Assembly (NCBI GenBank): GCA_020630355.1
Contig: JAHDBO010000053.1
Coordinates: 1-10,232 of the forward strand
Direction: 5' to 3'
Source: Saprospiraceae bacterium
GTDB taxonomy: Bacteria; Bacteroidota; Bacteroidia; Chitinophagales; Saprospiraceae
Length of the DNA: 10,232 bases
Of the stretch, positions 1 to 6,282 are shown in pieces; the stretch's first letter is position 1, and each line of letters opens with the position of its first letter. The position numbers were made by a program, and so were the translations under genes. The notes beneath the pieces were generated by a model that was not told where the DNA came from, did not search any database, and saw only the letters and a program-made list of their open reading frames with translations.

Positions 1-248
1 CTATCAATAGTACCGGGCGTATTCAAGCAAGTCAGTCCTTTTTTGACTGCCAAACCAGAACGAGGTCTCACCTGAGCTTCATAACCAAAGGGTAATTCAA
101 TACTCAGCCCTGTTGGAATCATAGCACGCTCTAGTGGTTGAAGCGTGATTGATTTTTCGATATTGGCACGTAAGTCCATACCAGCACTACCCACTGTTTG
201 GTATTGAGGCAAAGCATTTTTAGACTTATTAATGACTTTCACAACCAT
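1..248 (-). CDS. dut: dUTP diphosphatase (dUTPase), N-terminal part, cut by window edge
   Basis: Hydrolyses dUTP to dUMP and pyrophosphate, keeping uracil out of DNA and supplying dUMP for thymidylate synthesis; the family is a cytoplasmic homotrimer. The first 82 residues are visible. They contain motif I (AGMDLRA, residues 22-28), motif II (PRSGLA, 62-67, preceded by Arg61) and the start of motif III (GTID, 79-82). Asp82, the last complete codon, matches the conserved Asp of motif III. The rest of motif III and the flexible C-terminal P-loop-like motif V lie beyond the left edge. The start is the ATG at 246-248, giving MVVKVINKS, the usual short lead into the first beta strand. It lies 30 bases after the pyk stop on the same strand with no visible terminator, so co-transcription with pyk is likely. 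The family call is firm; whether the missing end is intact cannot be judged. Confidence 0.95.
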   Translation of the reverse strand, partial: MVVKVINKSKNALPQYQTVGSAGMDLRANIEKSITLQPLERAMIPTGLSIELPFGYEAQVRPRSGLAVKKGLTCLNTPGTID

Positions 249-278
249 AACTTAAACTTTTTACGAAAGTAAAAAAGT

Positions 279-1709
279 CTAGTCAACTATGGTAATCTTC
301 AACATATTGGTACGATAACGTTTATGGAGCGGCATACTTCCGGTATTCACCAGTCTATCGCCCAACTGAACAGCTCCTTTTGCCTTTAAGATTTCCATCA
401 AATCTTGGATGGTATCATCTGTAGTGGTGAATTTATCATAATAAAAACAACGAACACCCCAGACCAAATTCAAGGTAGATAACATGTGTTGTTTGTCGGA
501 AAAAATATTGATTTTGCATTTTGGCCGATGGCTCGATACTTTGAAGGCAGTATAGCCAGAACTCGTCACCCCCACAATCGCTTTTGCTTCTATTTCTTCC
601 GCTGTTTTGGCCGCATTAAAGCAGATAACATCCGACAAGAAGGTCCTAGATTTTTTAGCTGCATTAGGCTTGTATTGCACATCAATGATTCTCTCTGCCT
701 CATCAATAATACGGTTCATCGCTTCCACAACACGAACAGGGTGCTTTCCCACGGAGGTTTCTCCACTTAACATAACGGCATCGGCACCGTCCAATACTGC
801 ATTGGCAACATCCGTCACCTCTGCACGCGTCGGAGACGGATTCGTAATCATACTATCCATCATTTGAGTAGCTACGATAACGGGCCTAGCGCGCTGTATA
901 CACAAACGAATAATCTCTTTTTGTATAATCGGTAAGCGTTCGATGGGGACTTCAATCCCCAAATCGCCACGAGCCACCATTACTGCATTAGAAGCTTTGA
1001 TTATTTTCTTAATATTCTGGACCGCTTCTGGTTTTTCTATTTTAGAAATAATCTTGGCAGGATGCCCAGCCTCGTCAATTCTTCTTCTCAATTCTTTCAC
1101 TTCGGCTGCGGTACGCACAAACGACAAGGCAATCCAGTGAACGGGCTGCGTCAAAATAAACTTCAAGTCTCTCAAATCCTTTTCGGTCAGCGATGGGAGC
1201 GAAATCTTGGTTTGTGGCAGGTTAACTCCTTTTCGGGAGGACAATTCGCTCCCGTGCAGTACTTTTAACTTTACCTCGTCTATTTCGTTAGTCGAAACTA
1301 CTTCTAAAACAACTTTCCCATCATCTACCAGTACCTTTTCACCAGCTTTTACATCCTTGGGAAATTGTTGGTAACTCATGTATATCCGCTCCATTGTCCC
1401 CTCGCACTCTTCGTTTACAAAAGTCAGGACATCACCTGGCTTAATCTCCAGTTTGTTATCCTTGATTATTCCCACTCTCAATTTAGGGCCCTGCAAATCA
1501 GCTAAAACACCTATGTGCAAGTTGTATTTTTCATTGATATAGGTGACCCTGTTAATAACCTGCAGATGGTCTTCATGAGAACCGTGAGAAAAATTCAAGC
1601 GAAAAACATCTACGCCCGCTTTCACAAGTTCTAATAAATTTTCGTATGAACTCGATGCTGGTCCTACAGTAGCTACAATCTTCGTACTTTGGTGGTCGAC
1701 AATATTCAT
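279..1709 (-). CDS. pyk: Pyruvate kinase
   Basis: Catalyses the last step of glycolysis, phosphoenolpyruvate plus ADP to pyruvate plus ATP, in the cytoplasm, normally as a tetramer. At 476 residues it has the usual bacterial length. The N-terminal barrel start has the nucleotide and K+ site (FRLNFSHG, 36-43, with Arg37, Asn39, Ser41). The B-domain lid spans about 75-175. The catalytic lysine is Lys223 in ISKIEKPEA, with metal ligands Glu225 and Asp249 (ARGDLGIEVP). Thr281 lies in ATQMMDSM, and the barrel end has the conserved LDGADAVMLSGET stretch. The C-terminal domain is about 355-476. All expected catalytic residues are present, so it should be active. The ATG at 1707-1709 gives a standard N-terminus leading straight into TKIVATVGPAS. 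No Shine-Dalgarno is evident, as is common in Bacteroidota. It is divergent from a merR-like gene and upstream of dut. Confidence 0.98.
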   Translation of the reverse strand: MNIVDHQSTKIVATVGPASSSYENLLELVKAGVDVFRLNFSHGSHEDHLQVINRVTYINEKYNLHIGVLADLQGPKLRVGIIKDNKLEIKPGDVLTFVNEECEGTMERIYMSYQQFPKDVKAGEKVLVDDGKVVLEVVSTNEIDEVKLKVLHGSELSSRKGVNLPQTKISLPSLTEKDLRDLKFILTQPVHWIALSFVRTAAEVKELRRRIDEAGHPAKIISKIEKPEAVQNIKKIIKASNAVMVARGDLGIEVPIERLPIIQKEIIRLCIQRARPVIVATQMMDSMITNPSPTRAEVTDVANAVLDGADAVMLSGETSVGKHPVRVVEAMNRIIDEAERIIDVQYKPNAAKKSRTFLSDVICFNAAKTAEEIEAKAIVGVTSSGYTAFKVSSHRPKCKINIFSDKQHMLSTLNLVWGVRCFYYDKFTTTDDTIQDLMEILKAKGAVQLGDRLVNTGSMPLHKRYRTNMLKITIVD

Positions 1710-1736
1710 AATTGGTATAATTGAGCTCCCAATTTA

Positions 1737-1769
1737 CAATATTAATTGAGCTTTTATCTATTCGTACAA
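1737..1769 (-). promoter_or_regulatory. Possible promoter for pyk-dut (Bacteroidota type)
   Basis: On the minus strand a TAATATTG box (1744-1737) differs from the Bacteroidota -7 consensus TAnnTTTG at one position. It is preceded, 22 bases upstream, by TTG at 1769-1767 as a -33 element. Transcription would begin about 20 bases before the pyk ATG. Spacing and sequence are only approximate, so this is a candidate. Confidence 0.25.
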
Positions 1770-1884
1770 GGTTGAACTTCGAAACATTTTCTCTGACTTC
1801 CGTACAAAGTATCCACTATAACGTTTTCGTACTTGCATCAAATAGAATTATTTTTTAAATTATTGATAGTTAGAAAAATTTTTA

Positions 1885-2220
1885 ATGCCATTTGAACAAA
1901 AAAACTTAAATAAACGCTATTTTTCCATAGGGGAAGTAGCCAAGATGTTTGAGCTCTCAAAATCCCTAATAAGATTCTGGGAAAAAGAATTCGATTCGCT
2001 CAAACCACATAAAAATGGCAAAGGAGAACGAAGATTTACGGAACAAAATATCAAACAACTCCGTATAATACACAACCTTGTTAAAGAAAGAGGTTTTACA
2101 TTGGATGGTGCCAAGCAAGAAATCAAGAAAAACCGTCAATCACTTGAAGAAAAGATTGTTTATATTGATAAATTGAAGACTTTGCGCTTTTTTTTGGAAA
2201 ACCTCAAAAACAAACTGTAG
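1885..2220 (+). CDS. MerR-family transcriptional regulator (small, single-domain)
   Basis: Predicted DNA-binding regulator of 111 residues. A MerR-type winged helix-turn-helix occupies about residues 12-80: YFSIGEVAKMFELSKSLIRF forms the helix-turn-helix, the wing follows around 41-52 (GKGERRFTEQ), and FTLDGAKQEI (71-80) is the usual end of the second helical pair. The C-terminal 30 residues are helical and charged, suiting the antiparallel coiled-coil dimerisation helix. There is no ligand-binding domain and no cysteine, so it is not a metal- or drug-sensing MerR of the classical kind. It resembles the short MerR proteins widespread in Bacteroidota, whose targets are mostly unknown. The ATG at 1885 is the only sensible start. 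It is divergent from pyk across a 175-base gap, so self-regulation or control of pyk is possible but unsupported beyond position. Confidence 0.9.
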   Translation: MPFEQKNLNKRYFSIGEVAKMFELSKSLIRFWEKEFDSLKPHKNGKGERRFTEQNIKQLRIIHNLVKERGFTLDGAKQEIKKNRQSLEEKIVYIDKLKTLRFFLENLKNKL

Positions 2221-2231
2221 CAACATACCCT

Positions 2232-2268
2232 AAAACGTACTGCACTAACCCTAACAGACATACGTTTT
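2232..2268 (+). terminator. Weak candidate hairpin/terminator after the merR-like gene
   Basis: A perfect 8-base inverted repeat (AAAACGTA at 2232-2239 and TACGTTTT at 2261-2268) with a 21-base loop lies 11 bases after the merR stop and runs into a short T stretch. The stem is AT-rich and the loop long, so termination would be inefficient if it occurs at all. Confidence 0.2.
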
Positions 2269-2338
2269 TAATTAACCGAATGCACCTGAGTTGTACTTGT
2301 TACAGCCTTGGTAGCTATGCATCCAAACACCCCCGATT

Positions 2339-2722
2339 ATGCATTCTATCCATCAAATGTTGCTCAAGCAAATTGAACACAAAATTCAAATTCGAGAATT
2401 GAGAATCAGTCTCAATGCTAAAAACATAATCTCATTGGAGGACATTGAACTTCCTGCGCCTGATTATGGCTTTGGCGTTATTCCTAAGCTGCCCATTTTT
2501 TTTCAGATAAATGAAATAGCACTGGAAGCCATTGATGGTTGTAGTTGTTCTATAGAAAAGCTACACATCCTTTCGGATTTCATCGGCTTTGTAGATGATG
2601 CCGTGATTTTATCTTTGCTTTGTGAAGACCATTTCGACGATTATGACATCACCGCTTTATCCGACAAGCTTTGTCTAATATCCGCAAGTAACAAAAAACA
2701 GGCTGCTGTTTCTTTGTCCTAG
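2339..2722 (+). CDS. Hypothetical acidic protein, 127 residues
   Basis: Not recognised. The protein has no signal peptide or obvious membrane span and so is probably cytoplasmic. The N-terminal third (residues 1-35) looks helical and basic (QIEHKIQIRELRISLNAK). The middle has a hydrophobic stretch with prolines (ELPAPDYGFGVIPKLPIFF, 37-55). The rest is acidic, with EDHFDDYDI (96-104) and four cysteines at 68, 70, 95 and 112. It encodes a sensible amino-acid mix over its full length, which favours a real gene over chance. It lies 118 bases after merR on the same strand, and no promoter was found in that gap, so it may be read from upstream. Its TAG stop abuts the stop of the convergent apbE gene with no spacer. 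No function is proposed; a small chance remains that it is not expressed. Confidence 0.55.
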   Translation: MHSIHQMLLKQIEHKIQIRELRISLNAKNIISLEDIELPAPDYGFGVIPKLPIFFQINEIALEAIDGCSCSIEKLHILSDFIGFVDDAVILSLLCEDHFDDYDITALSDKLCLISASNKKQAAVSLS

Positions 2723-3766
2723 CTAATCTATTAAATATTGACTGAAACCAGCTGTGGAGCTGGTGACCATCTTGGAATTGGATTGGTATATAAAGTAGGC
2801 TTCTACTGCTGGCAGTCGTTCTGCGAGTGGAAGTGCCTTGTCTAAACCCATCACCATAAAAGCAGTGGCATAAGCATCTGCTACCATACAGTTGGGCGCT
2901 AGTACAGAGACACTCAATAATTCCGATTCAGGCATACCTGATTTGGGGTTAATGGAATGTCCGTATTTTCGACCGTTTACTTCAAAATAATTGCGATAAT
3001 CCCCAGAAGTTGCCAAGCCCTGATTAGTGAATTGTACTTTTTGAAAAATAGCTCTAGTACTTGCTTTCGTATCTGGAACATTAATGCCTAGTGTCCAATT
3101 TTGCCCACGGCTATTAACGCCTTTCACTACGGTTTCACCACCGATTTCGACAATATAATTTTCTGAACCAAAACGTTCTAAAACCGACGCCACTGCGTCC
3201 ACTCCATAACCTTTGGCAATGGCACTAAAGTCTAACTGAACCGCTTTGTTCATTTTGTACACTACTTCTCCCCTTAAATCCACCTTATCTAAACCAACTA
3301 AATCCAAGAGTGCTTCGATTTTTTTGGCATCCCTTTTCTCTACCGCTTCCCGTCCTGTATAACCAAAGCCCCAATAATTGACCAGCGGCATTACTGTGGC
3401 ATCGAAAAAACCATCTGTCTGTTCATATATCCGTTTCGCCTCGATTAGGTTTATTTTAAAATGTTGAATACTTTCTTTAGAATGACTTTCATCCAATAGT
3501 CTCAAATCCAGGCTATCTTCAGATTGGTTAAATAATGAAATTACCGATTTAGGCTCATAGGTCGAAGCGCCTTCGTTCACCGATTTGAGCGTTTTTTCAA
3601 TTGCAGCTTTGACCGCTTCTAAGGCCTTTCCTTGATAGGTAATATGATAAGTTGTCCCCATCGTTTCACCTGCCAATTTCAAATAAGCATCCGCTTGAGG
3701 CGGATGAGGGCTTGTATTGCAAGCCAACAAAACAGATAAAAAAACAAAAAACAGTATCGGTCTCAT
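2723..3766 (-). CDS. apbE: FAD:protein FMN transferase, lipoprotein (ApbE family)
   Basis: ApbE enzymes move FMN from FAD onto a Ser or Thr of target flavoproteins, such as the NqrB/NqrC and RnfG subunits of ion-pumping respiratory complexes, outside the cytoplasmic membrane. The 347-residue protein starts with a lipoprotein signal whose lipobox is LLAC, lipidated Cys16; this decides the ATG at 3764-3766. An in-frame ATG at 3827-3829 would add 21 unlikely residues and overlap the upstream gene by 62 bases. Family motifs in order: GETMGTTYHITY (33-44), GFFDATVMPLV (119-129), LDFSAIAKGYGVD (178-190), VEIGGETVVKG (206-216), GLATSGDYRNYF (250-261), GHSINPKSGMP (269-279), and the metal-site region VADAYATA (295-302, Asp297, Thr301). 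All look intact. It follows an rluA-type gene by one base, so the pair is surely co-transcribed. No target flavoprotein is in view. Confidence 0.95.
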   Translation of the reverse strand: MRPILFFVFLSVLLACNTSPHPPQADAYLKLAGETMGTTYHITYQGKALEAVKAAIEKTLKSVNEGASTYEPKSVISLFNQSEDSLDLRLLDESHSKESIQHFKINLIEAKRIYEQTDGFFDATVMPLVNYWGFGYTGREAVEKRDAKKIEALLDLVGLDKVDLRGEVVYKMNKAVQLDFSAIAKGYGVDAVASVLERFGSENYIVEIGGETVVKGVNSRGQNWTLGINVPDTKASTRAIFQKVQFTNQGLATSGDYRNYFEVNGRKYGHSINPKSGMPESELLSVSVLAPNCMVADAYATAFMVMGLDKALPLAERLPAVEAYFIYQSNSKMVTSSTAGFSQYLID

Positions 3767-3767
3767 T

Positions 3768-4463
3768 TTAAAATAATTTACCCCAATCCAATTCATCCAC
3801 AATGGGTTTAAAAAAGCCCCAAATCGCATCTTCGGGCAATGGCGCTTCTATCACCTCTTGTTGCCCTGAAATAGGATGTTTAAATTCTAAACGGTAAGCA
3901 TGCAGATGTATAGAACGGTCTTTGTTTGCTCGTCGAGCTCCATATTTCACATCTCCCTTTATGGGGCTACCAATTGCTGCCAATTGAGCACGGATTTGGT
4001 GAAACCGCCCTGTATCAAGGCGTAGCCCCAATAATGTGTAATTATCGCTTTTGCCTAGTACAGCATATTGAAGCACCGCTTCTTTAAACCCTGCTTTCTC
4101 TTCTTTTTCTACCCTTGCTTTTTTGTGCTTACCATCTCGTTTCAGAAAATGGCGCAAGGTGCTTGCTCCTGTATCGGGAGCGGACTTGACAACGGCTAAA
4201 TAATATTTTGTAACGGTTCTTTTTTCTAATAATTTCCCAAAATACTGCTGCCCTTGTTTTTTCTTCGCAAAAAGGCAGACGCCGCTCGCAGGTCTATCCA
4301 AACGTTGTAACAAGTACAATGAATGTTTACAATATTGCTCTGCGTAAACCAAAAGTGACTTATCCCCACTCTTATCCGACTGCGAAGGAATCGAAGTAGG
4401 TTTATTGAAAGCAATAAATTGATTATTTTTGTACAAAACTAGATTTCCAGCATTTTCTATCAT
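3768..4463 (-). CDS. RluA-family RNA pseudouridine synthase
   Basis: Isomerises uridine to pseudouridine in rRNA or tRNA. The 231-residue protein is a bare catalytic domain: it has no S4 RNA-binding domain, unlike RluC and RluD, so it is nearer in architecture to RluA or TruC. The catalytic Asp56 lies in LQRLDRPASGVCLF (52-65); the usual His before Arg is Gln here. The second signature, LRLDTGRFHQIRAQLAAIG (147-165), is followed by the conserved GSPIKGDVKYG (165-175) and HLHAYRLEF (186-194). The target position cannot be told from sequence. The ATG at 4461-4463 gives a typical N-terminus leading to IAFNKPTSIPS. It begins 40 bases from a divergent cyclase gene, and its TAA is one base before the apbE ATG, suggesting translational coupling. 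Confidence 0.93.
   Translation of the reverse strand: MIENAGNLVLYKNNQFIAFNKPTSIPSQSDKSGDKSLLVYAEQYCKHSLYLLQRLDRPASGVCLFAKKKQGQQYFGKLLEKRTVTKYYLAVVKSAPDTGASTLRHFLKRDGKHKKARVEKEEKAGFKEAVLQYAVLGKSDNYTLLGLRLDTGRFHQIRAQLAAIGSPIKGDVKYGARRANKDRSIHLHAYRLEFKHPISGQQEVIEAPLPEDAIWGFFKPIVDELDWGKLF
4401..4431 (+). promoter_or_regulatory. Candidate promoter of the cyclase gene, inside the rluA-type coding region
   Basis: TATTTTTG at 4424-4431 matches the Bacteroidota -7 consensus TAnnTTTG exactly. TTTA at 4401-4404, 19 bases upstream, fits the -33 element TTTG with one mismatch. Transcription would begin near 4438, some 65 bases before the cyclase ATG. The site overlaps the first codons of the divergent pseudouridine synthase gene. 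Confidence 0.4.
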
Positions 4464-4503
4464 AGTACAAAGTTGGGATTATTTATCGACATGCTACATA
4501 ATA

Positions 4504-6216
4504 ATGCCTAAATCATTGACACGATTCATCCAAATTATTTTATTGATTTGCCTTTCGGCAAATGCAACACTGCTACTAGCGCAACAGGACAAAATTGTTG
4601 AACTAGAAAAAAAACTAGAAGGCGCGGGCGTAAAAGAAAAAATATTCATCTACAATCAGATGGCATTAGCGGCGCTCAAAGTATCCGCTGACCAAGTGTA
4701 TGAGTTTGCCGATAAAGCGGAAGCACTTGCCATCAAGGTTGGTTCTAAAGGAGGACTAGCGCAGGCGCTCAACCTCAAAGCCAAAGCAATGGCAACTAGA
4801 GACGGGGACGAGCGGCTCTATTTGAGAAACCGAAAGCTCAAAAACGAAAGAAGAGCATTGTCTTTATTCAAGGAAAGTCTCAATTATGCACAACAAACAG
4901 GCAACACCAATTTGGCATTAGACAATTTGGAGCACCTCATCCTCGTATCAAAGGCTGTCGGCAATAACCAGCAAACGATTAAGTACTACCAACAATTCAT
5001 CAGTTATGCTAAAAGAGAACGTAAATTCGGTAGCGCCTCTTTGCAACAGGAACTAAACTCAGAATTCAAGAAACGACAACGGGCTTTTCAGGTCGAGAAA
5101 GCAAAATTTGAGAAAAGTAAGCGACAACTCGAACGTGAAATCGCCGCATTGCGCAAAGAGAAAAACCAACTAGACAAAGATAAATCTCAACTATCAAAAG
5201 CCACTAAGCAATTAGCGACGGAGAAAAAAGCAACGGAAGCAGAATTGAATGAAAAAGAGGAAGCACTGACAGAATTGAGCGAAGAAAAAGATAAAATTGA
5301 GGGAACACTAAAAACAGTCAAGGATAAAAATGAAAACCTAAAATCGGAAGTAGCAGAAGTCACTACACAGCTCTCCAAAACAGAACTCGAGCTGCAAAAC
5401 GCCGAGCTCCGAGCGGTGCAAAATCGAATTGTGCTTTTCTCTTTGATTGGCCTTTCCATCCTTATCTTAATGCTAGCTTATCTTTTTTATAGTAGGTACA
5501 AGACAAAACAACGAGCCAACGATAAACTGGAAGAGAAAAATAAAATCATTGAAGAAGAAAAAGGAAATTCTGAACGGCTGCTCTTGAATATTCTACCAGC
5601 CAATATAGCCGAAGAACTCAAAAAAAATGGCAAAGCCAAGGCTCGTAGACATGAAAATGTCACCGTGCTATTTACCGATTTCAAAAATTTCACAAAAGTA
5701 TCCGAACGATTGAGTCCCGAAAAACTTGTCGAGGAATTAGATTATTGCTTTAAGGAGTTTGATGCCATTATTTCTAAATTTCATATCGAAAAAATAAAAA
5801 CGATAGGAGACTCTTATATGTGTGCCAATGGTTTTGACAATAGTCGGGTCAACCCTGCTTTGGATATGGTCAAGGCAGCAACAGAGATGCAAGTATTCCT
5901 AGAAAACTATCAAGCAGAACGAAAGGCAAAATCATTGCCATTCTTTGAGGCGAGAATAGGTATTCATACCGGTGCAGTTGTTTCTGGTGTCGTTGGTACA
6001 AAAAAATTCGCCTACGATATATGGGGGGATACGGTAAATATCGCCTCTAGAATGGAGTCTAGTGGAGCACCTAACCGTATCAATATCTCCAATGACACTT
6101 TTTACCATATTCAATCTTACTTCTACTGTACTTATCGTGGGCAGATAGCTGCTAAAAATAAAGGAGCTATTGATATGTACTTTGTGGATAAAGAAATAGC
6201 AGCTGTAAGTGCTTAA
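4504..6216 (+). CDS. Membrane-bound class III adenylate cyclase with periplasmic TPR-like and coiled-coil sensor region
   Basis: Predicted to make cAMP from ATP in response to an extracytoplasmic signal. The 570-residue protein has: a signal peptide or N-terminal anchor (1-26, ending LLLAQQ); a helical, TPR-like region (about 30-175); a long Lys/Glu/Gln-rich coiled coil (about 185-305); one membrane helix (about 309-329); a cytoplasmic linker helix with the cyclase-transducer signature RLLLNILPANIAEELK (358-373); and the cyclase domain (about 384-563). Metal-binding Asp392 (LFTDFKNFT) and Asp436 (KTIGDSYM) are present. The base-selecting pair is Lys432 and Asp505 (YDIWGD), the adenylate type, not the Glu/Cys of guanylate cyclases. 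Transition-state Asn512 and Arg516 (VNIASRME) are also kept, so a homodimer should be active. The ATG at 4504 is chosen because it begins the signal peptide; the only upstream in-frame start is a TTG that would overlap the divergent gene. No cAMP receptor is in view. Confidence 0.93.
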   Translation: MPKSLTRFIQIILLICLSANATLLLAQQDKIVELEKKLEGAGVKEKIFIYNQMALAALKVSADQVYEFADKAEALAIKVGSKGGLAQALNLKAKAMATRDGDERLYLRNRKLKNERRALSLFKESLNYAQQTGNTNLALDNLEHLILVSKAVGNNQQTIKYYQQFISYAKRERKFGSASLQQELNSEFKKRQRAFQVEKAKFEKSKRQLEREIAALRKEKNQLDKDKSQLSKATKQLATEKKATEAELNEKEEALTELSEEKDKIEGTLKTVKDKNENLKSEVAEVTTQLSKTELELQNAELRAVQNRIVLFSLIGLSILILMLAYLFYSRYKTKQRANDKLEEKNKIIEEEKGNSERLLLNILPANIAEELKKNGKAKARRHENVTVLFTDFKNFTKVSERLSPEKLVEELDYCFKEFDAIISKFHIEKIKTIGDSYMCANGFDNSRVNPALDMVKAATEMQVFLENYQAERKAKSLPFFEARIGIHTGAVVSGVVGTKKFAYDIWGDTVNIASRMESSGAPNRINISNDTFYHIQSYFYCTYRGQIAAKNKGAIDMYFVDKEIAAVSA

Positions 6217-6282
6217 CACATACAACTTTTTGGGGTTCAAAGACGTTTCCTCCCCAGTACTTTTACAAACGAAAACCATCCA

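Noticed and set aside
486..1268. Several plus-strand open frames opposite pyk
   Set aside because: They lie entirely within a firmly identified pyruvate kinase gene, overlap each other and show no recognisable domain.
1799..1809. ATACTTTG on the minus strand as a pyk -7 promoter box
   Set aside because: The TA is one base out of register with TAnnTTTG and no -33 element lies at proper spacing.
3767..3829. N-terminal extension of ApbE starting at 3829
   Set aside because: It would place 21 residues before a clean lipoprotein signal peptide and overlap the upstream gene; the ATG at 3766 gives a proper lipobox.
4468..4472. CTTTG on the minus strand just before the pseudouridine synthase ATG as a -7 promoter box
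   Set aside because: The preceding bases do not give TAnnTTTG and it would make a nearly leaderless transcript; too weak to list.
4429..4503. N-terminal extension of the cyclase from a TTG at 4429
   Set aside because: It overlaps the divergent gene and the likely promoter, and the signal peptide begins at the ATG at 4504.
5187..5459. Minus-strand open frame of 90 codons rich in Ser and Phe
   Set aside because: It is the antisense shadow of the Lys/Glu-rich coiled coil of the cyclase; the Ser/Phe/Leu bias is what complementing AAA/GAA codons produces.
6217..6282. Possible separate promoter for the M16 gene (TTTTTG at 6227-6232, TACTTTTA at 6258-6265)
   Set aside because: The 25-base spacing is too long and the -7 box has a mismatch, so it is not supported.
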